From assembly GCA_903813345.2 (NCBI GenBank), contig CAIIXF020000012.1:28532684-28596683 (forward strand): a stretch of DNA of 64,000 nucleotides, read 5' to 3'. Position 1 is the first letter of the stretch. Each line of letters begins with the position of its first letter. The stretch is from Owenia fusiformis. Lineage: Eukaryota > Annelida > Polychaeta > Sabellida > Oweniidae. The position numbers were made by a program, and so were the translations under genes. Shown here piece by piece: positions 1 through 11,386 of this stretch. The notes beneath the pieces are model-generated. The model was not told the DNA's origin, searched no databases, and worked only from the letters and a program-made list of their open reading frames with translations.

Positions 1-233
1 AACAATGAACAGAATAAATTATTTTTCAGTCATATATCACGCCATAAATCATAAAATCTCTGTCTTTATTCCTTATGTATGGTATAATAATGTTGTGTCC
101 TAATGTGAACACCCGACCTCTACGATTGATCCATTTGCTATGTTAGCACTTCAACTCAGGCCCAAATGTCTGAGTTTTAATTTAATCTTTTTCAATAATT
201 TTGATTTTTCATTTTAATCATGCATTTCCGCAG
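1..233 (+). other. Intron of SART3 (3' part)
   Basis: AT-rich sequence with no supported coding potential. It ends in a pyrimidine-containing acceptor (ttccgcag) directly before the exon at 234. The donor of this intron and the upstream exons lie left of the window. Confidence 0.7.
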
Positions 234-3200
234 TATGAGGACCAATCCACCAATGAGGCATCAAGTAAAGAGACTGGCGATGGTTTCCAGGCCTCCAAAG
301 CTCCTGTTTCTAAATCCCCACCCCCAGGCTTCAAAGCACCAGCGCCCCCAGGTTTCAAAGCTCCTGCCAGTAAAGCCCCACCCCCAGGATATAAAGGACC
401 CCCTCCTCCGGGATTTAAGGGACCGCCTCCCCCTGGATTTAAAGGTCCACCCCCTCCAGGTTACAAAGGGGATGAACCAGCTGCCAAAAAGCTTAAAGGT
501 AAAATTGATCTTTATACAGGGTGACCCCAAAAAATGTAAATGCATCACTGTTTCATGCCTTGAACATGCCATATTTAGCATGGACAGTGCCTAGTATGAG
601 TCAAAAAAGAGCACACTGTAATTAAGAATGCTATTCCAAAAAAGAATATTGCAATTTTGAACAACCCTGTATTATGCATTAAACTATTTTTGAAAAAATG
701 AAATGTCTGCCTTCAAAGTTTCTAACCAAATTGTACATGTTCGAATAAATGAATATTATAATGATAATATATGTAATATGTCAGTTTCACGACATTCATT
801 TTATTTTTTTAGTTGTAACAACCCACACATCCTACTACAACTGTACAAAGCCAAATTGGTTACAAGTAGAATATTATGGAGTCGTTTCTTTTCAAATCAT
901 TGAAATATATATACAGTAATGTCTCAACCCCCCCCACCCCCCACCCCCCTGCTAATATTAGTGAATTAATGTATGAACATTTGTTCCTTACAATCACTTT
1001 TTGCTTTTCAGAAGATACTCACGAAAGCAGTTCTACCAAAGCTGAGGATCCTGGGAAAAACAATGCTGCCCATGACCCTAGCGACCACAACAAAGATCTG
1101 ACAGTCTTCGTTAGCAACCTTGGTTATGACATCACAGTTGATAAGATACGGGAAAAATTTACGCAAGTAAGAGCATTTTAATTGGGGAATCAGAAATATA
1201 AATAATAATTTTGAACCTAGCCAAATTGATACATGAAACTGCAAGTTGAGCCAACTTAATGGATATGTGTTGTTATATAACCAATAAAGTACAAAAAATT
1301 TTTTAAAAAACGTCCCGAACTTAGAGAGTTAATATCTCAGAAACTATAAATAGTATATAAGTGAAACTTTCAGTATTATAACTTCATCCTATTGCCTCTC
1401 AGACCTGAAAGTTTCAATGCAGTACCTTTAGTATTAACAACGATATATGTATATCAAACAGAATTCTTTTTTGCACAGCAATGCTACACATTTTTGGCAC
1501 ATATTATTATGTCACATATTGCTATAATTTCAAACCTTTTTGTGGACAGTGTTTGGCATTTAGCATCTGTAACAAATGTTAGGTAGTGACATTTTGCATG
1601 TTAATACTTTCTAAATGATCTTGTGGTGTCTTCCAGGTCGGTGATCTCAGTGATATAAGACTGGTGAAAGACTACAAGGGGCGCTCTAAAGGCTTTTGCT
1701 ATGTAGAGTTCAAACAATTTGTAAGTACATGAAATAGTACATAATCTATAGTGTTCATATAAGACTGGTGAAAGACTACAAGGGGCGCTCTAAAGGCTTT
1801 TGCTATGTAGAGTTCAAACAATTTGTAAGTACATGAAATAGTACATAATCTATAGTGTTCATATAAGACTGGTGAAAGACTACAAAGGGCGCTCTAAAGG
1901 CTTTTGCTATGTAGAGTTCAAACAATTTGTAAGTACATGAAATAGTACATAATCTATAGTGTTCATATAAGACTGGTGAAAGACTACAAAGGGCGCTCTA
2001 TAGGCTTTTGCTATGTAGAGTTCAAACAATTTGTAAGTACATGTAATAGTACATAGAGTATAGTGTTCATATAAGACTGGTGAAAGACTACAAAGGGCGC
2101 TCTATAGGCTTTTGCTATGTAGAGTTCAAACAATTTGTAAGTACATGTAATAGTACATAGAGTATAGTGTTCATATAAGACTGGTGAAAGACTACAAAGG
2201 GCGCTCTATAGGCTTTTGCTATGTAGAGTTCAAACAATTTGTAAGTACATGTAATAGTACATAATCTATAGTGTTCATATAAGACTGGTGAAAGACTACA
2301 AAGGGCGCTCTATAGGCTTTTGCTATGTAGAGTTCAAACAATTTGTAAGTACATGTAATAGTACATAATCTATAGTGTTCATATAAGACTGGTGAAAGAC
2401 TACAAAGGGCGCTCTATAGGCTTTTGCTATGTAGAGTTCAAACAATTTGTAAGTACATGTAATAGTACATAATCTATAGTGTTCATATAAGACTGGTGAA
2501 AGACTACAAAGGGCGCTCTATAGGCTTTTGCTATGTAGAGTTCAAACAATTTGTAAGTACATGTAATAGTACATAGAGTATAGTGTTCATATAAGACTGG
2601 TGAAAGACTACAAAGGGCGCTCTATAGGCTTTTGCTATGTAGAGTTCAAACAATTTGTAAGTACATGTAATAGTACATAATCTATAGTGTTCATATAAGA
2701 CTGGTGAAAGACTACAAAGGGCGCTCTATAGGCTTTTGCTATGTAGAGTTCAAACAATTTGTAAGTACATGTAATAGTACATAGAGTATAGTGTTCATAT
2801 AAGACTGGTGAAAGACTACAAAGGGCGCTCTATAGGCTTTTGCTATGTAGAGTTCAAACAATTTGTAAGTACATGTAATAGTACATAATCTATAGTGTTC
2901 ATATAAGACTGGTGAAAGACTACAAAGGGCGCTCTAAAGGCTTTTGCTATGTAGAGTTCAAACAATTTGTAAGTACATGAAATAGTACATAATCTATAGT
3001 GTTCATATAAGACTGGTGAAAGACTACAAAGGGCGCTCTATAGGCTTTTGCTATGTAGAGTTCAAACAATTTGTAAGTACATGTAATAGTACATAGAGTA
3101 TAGTGTTCATATAAGACTGGTGAAAGACTACAAAGGGCGCTCTATAGGCTTTTGCTATGTAGAGTTCAAACAATTTGTAAGTACATGTAATAGTACATAG

Positions 3201-6200
3201 AGTATAGTGTTCATATAAGACTGGTGAAAGACTACAAAGGGCGCTCTATAGGCTTTTGCTATGTAGAGTTCAAACAATTTGTAAGTACATGTAATAGTAC
3301 ATAATCTATAGTGTTCATATAAGACTGGTGAAAGACTACAAAGGGCGCTCTATAGGCTTTTGCTATGTAGAGTTCAAACAATTTGTAAGTACATGTAATA
3401 GTACATAGAGTATAGTGTTCATATAAGACTGGTGAAAGACTACAAAGGGCGCTCTATAGGCTTTTGCTATGTAGAGTTCAAACAATTTGTAAGTACATGT
3501 AATAGTACATAATCTATAGTGTTCATATAAGACTGGTGAAAGACTACAAAGGGCGCTCTAAAGGCTTTTGCTATGTAGAGTTCAAACAATTTGTAAGTAC
3601 ATGAAATAGTACATAATCTATAGTGTTCATATAAGACTGGTGAAAGACTACAAAGGGCGCTCTATAGGCTTTTGCTATGTAGAGTTCAAACAATTTGTAA
3701 GTACATGTAATAGTACATAGAGTATAGTGTTCATATAAGACTGGTGAAAGACTACAAAGGGCGCTCTATAGGCTTTTGCTATGTAGAGTTCAAACAATTT
3801 GTAAGTACATGTAATAGTACATAGAGTATAGTGTTCATATAAGACTGGTGAAAGACTACAAAGGGCGCTCTATAGGCTTTTGCTATGTAGAGTTCAAACA
3901 ATTTGTAAGTACATGTAATAGTACATAATCTATAGTGTTCATATAAGACTGGTGAAAGACTACAAAGGGCGCTCTATAGGCTTTTGCTATGTAGAGTTCA
4001 AACAATTTGTAAGTACATGTAATAGTACATAGAGTATAGTGTTCATATAAGACTGGTGAAAGACTACAAAGGGCGCTCTATAGGCTTTTGCTATGTAGAG
4101 TTCAAACAATTTGTAAGTACATGTAATAGTACATAATCTATAGTGTTCATATAAGACTGGTGAAAGACTACAAAGGGCGCTCTATAGGCTTTTGCTATGT
4201 AGAGTTCAAACAATTTGTAAGTACATGTAATAGTACATAATCTATAGTGTTCATATAAGACTGGTGAAAGACTACAAAGGGCGCTCTATAGGCTTTTGCT
4301 ATGTAGAGTTCAAACAATTTGTAAGTACATGTAATAGTACATAGAGTATAGTGTTCATATAAGACTGGTGAAAGACTACAAAGGGCGCTCTATAGGCTTT
4401 TGCTATGTAGAGTTCAAACAATTTGTAAGTACATGTAATAGTACATAGAGTATAGTGTTCATATAAGACTGGTGAAAGACTACAAAGGGCGCTCTAAAGG
4501 CTTTTGCTATGTAGAGTTCAAACAATTTGTAAGTACATGTAATAGTACATAGAGTATAGTGTTCATATAAGACTGGTGAAAGACTACAAAGGGCGCTCTA
4601 TAGGCTTTTGCTATGTAGAGTTCAAACAATTTGTAAGTACATGTAATAGTACATAGAGTATAGTGTTCATAATGGAGTGTTCATTATGAGATGCACTCAC
4701 ATTCTGATTCTGTGACATTGGCCTCGACAGATTATCTAAAAAGCACTTGAGATAGAACAAACATAGTGTGTAGTTTCCGTTTGCGATGTATTCAATATTT
4801 GAGATTTGCTACCATTCCGATTCTAATAACATTTGACTTGACAGCATATCTAGAATTCAAATGAAAAAATGCCCTCGTTTTAGATTACGCAGTTTTGCAG
4901 ATGTAGTTTCCATCTCTATTTTAAGAGTTTGGCTGATATAGTTCTCTCCTTCGTTGTATGTACTTGCTGATTGGAGTATAAAGGTATAAGGAATATAAAT
5001 GTAATTAGGTCCCTGGAAAAAAAACATTTGTGAGGGGAACAGTAATCCTTGGTGGTCAATATATTTATAAATATATTTATTCCAGGCATCTGTAGCTGAA
5101 GCGTTGAAGCTGGATCGGCAACCCATAGATGGAAGACCAATGTTTGTATCTCCATTCCAGAAAGATAATAGAAATAAACTCAAGGTGAGATTCATGTTAT
5201 TGATATTAGATTCATGATCCATTCTTTGGATTGTCAAAGTTTGATTGTCAGTATTTAAAGAGGTTCTAACTCCCAACACATGTTTAGCTATCACAGCCCA
5301 ATCATTCAGAAACTTCTGTTCAAATCATTTTTTCTCAAAGAATATTTATTTTACTATCTTTTCTTTTAAAAGGACATCTTTCAATACTTTTCAAAGATTA
5401 AAAATGCCTGATGTTCTTTTATAGTTTGACACAGGACTTGAGAGGAACAAGCTATTTGTGAAAAATCTGCCAAACACTACAACTAAAGAAGCATTAGAGA
5501 ATATATTTAAACAGGTGAGTAGGGCTATGTAGTACTATTGCATTGGATTATTGTATATACTTACACTCCCTTCAAAAGTTTGACAAAATTGCGTACATCT
5601 ATGTACGAGAACACTCCCCTTCAAAAGTTTGACAAAATTGCATACACTTTTGTACACTCCCCTTCAAAAGTTTGACAAAATTGCATAAACTTATGTACAC
5701 TCCCTTTCAACAGTATGACAAAATTGCATACACCTATGTACACTCCCTTCAAAAGTTTGACAAAATTGCATACACCTATGTACACTCCCCTTCAAAAGTT
5801 TGACAAAATTGCATACAACTATGTACACTCCCCTTCAAAAGTTTGACAAAATTGCATACAACTATGTACACTCCCCTTCAAAAGTTCGGTTAAATCGTAT
5901 TGATGTTTGAAATTCTTTTTTTCTGTCATCAGTGATTTCCAAATATAATATAAACACACTTCAATGCATGGTCCAGTGGTGGAGTCGGTGTTGCCAAATC
6001 TTATACAGGGGGTGTAGAATTATTTTTTCATATACATATATTAAGAGATTCTCTGTAATATTCATCTTAAATAACCGTTGTACAATTTTTTTAATTCATA
6101 ATAAATAAAGTTTTTGAAAACTGAAAAAAGCTAGTAATTTTACAGAACTTGTTATGATCCATACAAGTGAAAATAATTGAAAAGATATGTTTCATATATT

Positions 6201-7102
6201 GCAGCATGGTATACTTAAGGAGGTGCGGCTTGTGACGTATAGGAATGGGGCCTCTAAAGGCATGGCATACATAGAGTACGAGGACCAGGTATGTTCTTAA
6301 AGAAGTCAAGACAATCCTCATCTTAAACATAAAATAGCATATTATTAAAATATATGTTTATTTCATCCAACATTATCAATGCGTTTTCATATAATTTATA
6401 GATACTTACGTTGCACACATTTGCATGTAAAGTCTCTGTATACGTCTTCTTATCCCTTTTATTCTCCAGGCTGATGCTAGTACAGCTATGTTAAAGACAG
6501 ATGGTCTAGAAATTGGTGATAAAACAATATCAGTTGCCATTAGCAACCCGCCACCCAGAAAAATGCCAATGAAAGATCGAACATTTGCGCCATCTTTAGG
6601 AGGAGGAAAGAAACAAATGGAAGAGTAAGATCATTTTTCATCTTATTTAACTCCGGCTTCTAGCTTACTTCCTTTTCTGCATTTATAACGTAATATTACA
6701 ATCATGAATCGGTATAAAAATATGAGTACATGGTAAAAATGTGGCAGATCACTTTTTTAATTTTTTAATTTTTATGTATTTTGTAATTTCAATGAGTTGA
6801 AAGAAAAAATGGTTTATCACATTTAATTAAGAAGCTTTCATAGATGCAATGCAAATAATTTATTTATTTTGACTATTTCTCATGTGATTCCTTATTTCAG
6901 TCGTAAGGCGAGAACTCAAGTGTCATTTATGCCTCGATCAGTTCATAAGCCATCATCAACTGTGACATCAAAATCATCTAGTGTAACATCACAATCATCC
7001 AGTGTGACATCATCATCCACATTAGACAGTACAGAACAGAAACCCCAGGCTACCGCAGGAATGAGCAATGCAGATTTCAGAAATTTACTTTTGAAGAAAT
7101 GA
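234..7102 (+). CDS. SART3: SART3, U4/U6 snRNP recycling factor, C-terminal part (5' end off-window)
   Basis: Nine coding exons with GT-AG borders and consistent phases: 234-498, 1012-1166, 1637-1720, 5086-5184, 5425-5514, 6205-6288, 6470-6624, 6901-7102 (stop TGA 7100-7102); earlier exons lie off-window. (Eight listed exons are certain; the count of nine in the summary includes the presumed upstream exon.) The first exon encodes a Pro/Gly/Lys-rich linker with PPPGFKG-type repeats. The next exons encode RRM1 (RNP2-like TVFVSNLG, RNP1-like KGFCYVEF) and RRM2 (KLFVKNLP, KGMAYIEY). A Ser/Thr-rich tail follows, ending in MSNADFRNLLLKK, which matches the family's LSm-binding C-terminus (human MSNADFAKLFLRK). 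In the known family, N-terminal HAT repeats bind snRNP partners, the RRMs bind U6 snRNA, and the protein helps reassemble U4/U6 di-snRNP in the nucleus and Cajal bodies. The HAT part is not in the window. The odd features are the 29-copy exon/donor array after exon 1637-1720 and the proline-rich linker, which I do not recall from vertebrate SART3. Confidence 0.95.
310..474 (+). repeat. Coding PPPGFKG/PPPGYKG repeat in the SART3 linker
   Basis: An in-frame degenerate tandem repeat inside the exon 234-498, about seven units of the type P-P-P-G-(F/Y)-K-(A/G). It makes a basic, proline- and aromatic-spaced low-complexity segment just upstream of the RRMs. The frame is fixed by the splice phases on both sides, so the peptide is real if the exon is used. 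The function is unknown; a flexible or protein-binding linker is an inference. Confidence 0.8.
517..669. mobile_element. Short TA-flanked MITE (CAGGGT ends) in a SART3 intron
   Basis: A 153-bp segment starts CAGGGTGACCCC and ends GAACAACCCTG, so the termini are imperfect inverted repeats. TA lies on both sides (515-516 and 670-671), as expected for Tc1/mariner-type insertion. There is no coding capacity. The CAGGGTG terminus recurs at 14047 and 18858 in this window. Confidence 0.6.
1511..1608 (+). repeat. Dispersed GGTGGTGACA repeat, copy 1 (partial)
   Basis: It contains the family hallmarks in order: TTTTTGTGGACAGTGTTTGG, CATCTGTAACAAATG, then GTGACATTTTGCATGTTAAT. About ten loci of this roughly 150-bp family are scattered through the window. 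This copy lies in the SART3 intron just upstream of the acceptor at 1636 and has the same orientation as the gene. Confidence 0.75.
1655..4672 (+). repeat. 29-copy, 104-bp exon-plus-5'-splice-site minisatellite in SART3
   Basis: The unit has a constant 104-bp period. Each unit is the last 66 bp of the RRM1 exon 1637-1720 (from ATAAGACTGG to CAATTT) plus GTAAGTACATG and the rest of 38 bp of intron head. The first copy is the end of the authentic exon. Copies then repeat without interruption to about 4672, where the sequence becomes unique. All 29 copies keep the TTT|GTAAGTAC donor. No copy has a good polypyrimidine tract, and the only AG before the exonic part is the weak tcatataag. Variation is low and structured: AAA or ATA in RNP1, and three intron variants. 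Reading from the exon past the first donor meets a stop within four codons. Confidence 0.97.
4673..5085 (+). other. Rest of SART3 intron after the array
   Basis: Unique AT-rich intron sequence. It begins with a short echo of the array end (gtgttcat repeated at 4663 and 4678) and ends in tttattccag before the exon at 5086. The 145-codon minus-strand frame covering 4857-5294 runs across a real SART3 exon and is not considered a gene. Confidence 0.7.
5564..6014. mobile_element. TA-flanked MITE whose left end is tandemly amplified
   Basis: The left end CACTCCCTTCAAAAGTTTGA and the right end GTTGCCAAATCTTATACAGG...GGTG are imperfect inverted termini of the same family as the 180-bp element at 18098-18277. 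TA lies on both sides (5562-5563, 6015-6016). In the simple copy the left terminus occurs once. Here it is repeated about eight times with a 43-bp period (5564-5890), each with ACACTCCCCTTCAAAAG and TTTGACAAAATTGCATA. The element lies in the SART3 intron between exons 5425-5514 and 6205-6288. Confidence 0.7.
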
Positions 7103-9269
7103 ACAGTGAAGTTAAACTTGAAATCTTACACTATTGCCAAAATAAACAGAGCATTTATGACAATGTGGTATTTATTCATTAGTTCCCAGAATGCACTTCT
7201 ACAGTGGTATACGGAGGAGTTGTATACGATGACGATATACCACTCTCCACTGTATATCGTTGTTATAGACCCATGTTATACAACTGTAATTGGACTTAGA
7301 GTGGTATAAATGAAAGTATCACCATGGATGGATACATGTTTTTTTTTTAAGACTGATGCTGAGCAAGTTCTGGAAGTGAACTTCATCTAATTACCATACC
7401 TTCCTCTGATTGGTCAGTTCCTTTCTCTGTCATCAAGCGGGAGATTCAAATTGTGCTGCTTCAAATTGTTTTATTTGTTTTGGAAGCGAACTTCATATAA
7501 CTGACACCTAAAATTGGTGCATTTTTGAGGAATTCTGATAATCTGATTAAGAAAGAATTTCATTGGCACAGCCAGGATCTTAATTTAGTTTTATGATTTA
7601 TAGTAGATCTAAAGACTGGCTTTATTGGGGGATGCTGGGGGAAACTGTTTGAGGTTCCTGAGTTTTTATGCATTACTTAATGGACTCTATTTACAAAATA
7701 GAGGTGGAGAGTAGAATGAGCAAGGAATAAAATATCAATGAATGGTATAATACTTTTACTCTCTAAATAGACCATATAAAAAGAATCGATGTCCTCAGTT
7801 CAAAAAACTTCTAACTCTGTCACCTGCTGATGTAGCCAAAATATGATGTTCAAAGGTGCATGTGCAGTGTGGCAAGTGATTTTAGACGGTCATATCTTTT
7901 ACCACAAAAAACATATTGTATTAATAAAAACCACTGCATTTGTGGCCAGAAAGTACTCATGGTGAAAGATATGACTAAAATCACTTGCCATACCGCACAT
8001 GGACCTTTTATGTAAAATATTATGAAATGTGACCAAGAATAAGTATGAATATAAAATTCAGAAGAACAAAAATAAGATGTTTTGTGTTTTTATATCACCA
8101 GAGAGAAGCTGTAATTCTCATCTTAATTCAGTAAAACCTATGTACCTATAAAACCTACCTTTAAACACAATTTATTCAGAAGCACCCAAACTTATCCTTT
8201 TTGGCGGTTTAAAAGTTATTGTAATCATGATTTTATAAATGGTATGACATCAAAATTTTGATTCGATGACACGGTTAGCAGAGCTAACTGTACCATTGTT
8301 GGAAAGCATCATTCTGTTGGGTGTTTTGTTCTGTTTTTCAAAATTTTAAAATTATTGAAAAAATGAAATCCAATGCAATCCCTGTACTTTTACATTTAGC
8401 CTACGCTTGTTCTGCATAAAATATAATAATTAGATGAATCAATATTAATTTGTGTCTTCTACTGCTGCCCTTTGTGCTACACAAGCAAATTGATCTCAAA
8501 TACAGATATCCCACATGAAAGTGTTCTGATAAGAAATCATATTCTCGGCATCAAGAATGCAAGTAAACGCGTTTCTTGTTTTCCCGAGTTTTCTCACTGA
8601 GATGGGCTGCATTATACTCACCGGATTATACTGTTGTACTGTAGTTTCTGAAGGAGCCTAGTTAATAGTTTAACTGTCTAACGGAGATATATAAGTTCTC
8701 ATTTTGATGTCATACTTTTATGCATTCAATAAAATGTATTCAAACATGACCGTGCTCTATTCGAATTTCTCAACCAATCAGAATGCAGCATAGCCAATAT
8801 AGAACGTTCTCTAATTCTCCATAGATGCACGATCATGCTCTATTCAATCTGCAATTTGCATTGTTTTGAGTGACGTCACATCTCAGCTGCACATCTGGGG
8901 CTCTGTCCGGGGATAGCTGTTCTTCAGAATCTTGACAGCATGCGTATTCTTCCTTCATGCCCGTTCCACAGACACGGCTTTTACTAATTTTTATGTTTGA
9001 ACTCGTTGGACAGAATGTTAGTACAAATGCACTCACCTTCGGTTCGTGCTTTGTACAACATTCTGTCCAACTCGTGCTGAATTTCACCATATTGAATGGC
9101 CTATCATTATTTATTCCTAAATAAAAACATCGTTTTTAAAACAATATTTTAGTTTTAAATTCAAGTTTACCATTATTTGAGACTATTATGAATGTATTAC
9201 ACGATCTGAAGATTATGTTTTTTTAATCATTAATGTTTTTTTATTTATTTTAAAAGAATAAATTAAATA
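7103..9269. other. SART3 3' UTR and intergenic DNA
   Basis: No supported gene. It holds further AATAAA-like motifs and an imperfect hairpin at 9001-9076, whose arms TTGGACAGAATGTT (9006-9019) and AACATTCTGTCCAA (9057-9070) are exact complements with a GTACAAATGCAC/GTGCTTTGTAC inner stem. The more GC-rich 8830-9090 segment around the hairpin looks like a fragment of a dispersed element of unknown family. Confidence 0.5.
7141..7146 (+). promoter_or_regulatory. Candidate poly(A) signal of SART3
   Basis: The first AATAAA after the stop codon, 39 bp downstream. Later candidates (around 7727 and 8728) would make a longer 3' UTR, so this is only one option. Confidence 0.4.
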
Positions 9270-9606
9270 CACTCTTAAAAATGAATTACTTGAGTATTTC
9301 CCAAGTATTTCCCAAGTATAAAAATTACTTAAAGTTAAATACTTAGTTTTACTTCATTTTACTTAGGTTTAACTTGTATTGTCATTTTGAGTTTTTTAAT
9401 TGCTTAATTATGTAAATGAGTATTACAATTACTACAGTAAGTATTTCAATTTCTCTCCTTGCATTAGTAAATTCACCATAAATGAATTACTTAAAAATTA
9501 CTTAAAAATTATTCAGTAGTTCAAGATTATTTAAGTAATTTTTGACTTAAAATGAGTAGTACAATTTCTCAATATAAGGAAATCCAAGTAATAATTTTTA
9601 AGAGTG
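9270..9606. mobile_element. 337-bp TA-flanked MITE with CACTCTTAAAAA ends
   Basis: The left end CACTCTTAAAAATGAATTAC and the right end GTAATAATTTTTAAGAGTG are inverted terminal repeats, and TA lies on both sides (9268-9269, 9607-9608). The inside is AT-rich with many ACTTAA and AAGTA motifs and no coding capacity. The TA target duplication suggests mobilisation by a Tc1/mariner-like transposase supplied elsewhere. Confidence 0.75.
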
Positions 9607-9644
9607 TAGAATTGATTGTTGATTGTATCAAGGAGCAAAAGTCT

Positions 9645-10012
9645 TTTCTGGGTCACCGCGAATGGCATGATTTCCTCGAGTCTCTTCAGTTGCAAGGCAA
9701 CCATACTGGGACCGATTCGTGTCGTTCCACTACTGCCCTTGGTGGGGGCCCGCTACCATACTGTATGACTCCCGGAGTTTACTAAAGCACGTTAGTGGAG
9801 GAACCAACCACAGTCTCACAATCTGTCTCCGACAAGAGCAGTCAGAGAACCAATCCATGCCAAGGGCCGGTAAACGGTTGGACCTTCGGACCGGGTGTCC
9901 GTAGTGACAATGATTAACAACTCCGTACCTGGGGCTCGAACGCGGGACCTCCGTATCCCACCGTACGTTCAACCCACATTGTAGTCTCTCTACGCCACGA
10001 GGCTATTCTGCT
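9645..10012 (-). mobile_element. tRNA-derived SINE-like element
   Basis: A GC-richer island in AT-rich DNA. Read on the minus strand it starts near GCCTCGTGGCGTAGAGAG, a pol III A-box-like sequence. About 50 bp later it has GGTCCCGCGTTCGAGCCCC, a B-box-like sequence (GTTCGAGCC core). A body of about 300 bp with no open frame of interest follows. The spacing and order of the boxes match a tRNA-derived SINE head. The body does not resemble any family I can name, and I see no clear target duplication. Confidence 0.65.
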
Positions 10013-10020
10013 TAGGTGTC

Positions 10021-11076
10021 AAAACCGCTCAAAAATGTAATAGTTGCTTCAATATCTTGCTTGAATGAACACGAACGTGGTCTAAATAATCCTATTTTCA
10101 CTTTACTTGTATTTTGTTTTCAAATAACTAATTATAAACAACAACAATATAACGCGCTTGCAAACGTGTAATTGGCTACTTCGTATAATTGTGTTGTCGG
10201 AGAAATCAGAAGAATGAGAAAGAATTCCATTTTAACAAGTTGATATCATCCTGCCATAAATCATGAAAACAAAGCATATTTGTGTGTAAAGAATGATTCC
10301 GATTTGTTATACAAAAGTTTTCGTCTTGTATTAAGTGCAACTGGAAATTTCAGGTCAAGATCACAGTGACTGGCGAATGAGAAATCAAAATGGAAAATTT
10401 AAGACCCGCGAAACCAGAACTTTAACTTGGAAAGTTTATACTGTAAATTGTACGATCTCAGTGAAAAAAAGAATGCATAGAAGAGGTACAAAAGTAAGGT
10501 GACTGTATTTGCCATTTCAACCTTTTTATACCAATTACCATGAAATTGTCAGAGAATATGTATTATCCGTTTATACATTATGACCCAAATGTTCAATACC
10601 TAATTCTAACTAATAAGCGTTATTTGTGGTATTTATAACGTGAACCCATCATACTCGGAGCAGGTGATTAATTACGAGGGGTATACAAAAATTAATATTT
10701 TTCTCAAGTATATCTTTCTGTTACGTTACAAAAATGTACAATTAATATACACATACATCACACTAGTCGTTTTATTGAATAAACTTTTATGGAACAATAT
10801 GCGTGCTTGACAAATTCAATTTATCATAAATCCATGAAATCAGAAGCACTTCTATCTGGAAAGTTTTGTAAAAATAGGACAAACCTCATTGAAAACATGA
10901 TGAAACGTTTACATACATGTAAGCGGCCTACGCCACTGTTTTAGGAAACTCTTATTTAAAAAAAACGTAAAATTGGATGACGGTTCATATAACTACTTAC
11001 AATTTATCAGACCAATGCTCACCGGGGTCAATAGCTCTTGTGGTATTTAATATACCAACGAAATGACAGTAAAACT
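10021..11076. other. Intergenic AT-rich DNA, no gene seen
   Basis: No coding exon, RNA gene or strong repeat is recognisable. TTTATT at 10771-10776 could be a poly(A) signal (AATAAA) on the minus strand for the sulfotransferase, about 610 bp after its stop. Confidence 0.45.
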
Positions 11077-11386
11077 GAAGTTAACTCTGTCAAAAATTAA
11101 ATGTCCAACACTTAATTCCATATTTGGTCATGCATTGACTCCAATATAGTCAGAGACTCAAAATGTGAACACATGTCAAGGTCACTGTTTACTACTTAAG
11201 GTGGGACCTGATATATCGATAAAATTACAGTAAAGCCTAAGTAAGTAAATACACTTCTTCTTAAATTTACAATGCCCAACACTTAATTCCATTTTTAGAG
11301 ATGTATGGACTCCCACTATAGTCAGAACTTTGACATGCGAATACTTCTCAATATGAACACTTTTACCCACCCCAATCCAATTCAGA
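11077..11386. repeat. Diverged tandem duplication of a dispersed repeat
   Basis: Two related stretches (about 11077-11180 and 11225-11365) share CACTTAATTCCAT, then a GACTCC..TATAGTCAGA motif, then TGTGAACAC/TATGAACAC. They also resemble the GAACAC-rich dispersed family found near 39686, 45500 and 51642. The region overlaps the probable 3' UTR of the minus-strand sulfotransferase. Confidence 0.5.

Noticed and set aside
1655-4672. CRISPR-like appearance of the regular array
   Set aside because: Units are contiguous with no unique spacers, and they derive from a SART3 exon in an animal genome.
4857-5294. 145-codon minus-strand frame
   Set aside because: It runs antisense over a well-supported SART3 exon (5086-5184) and has no recognisable domain.
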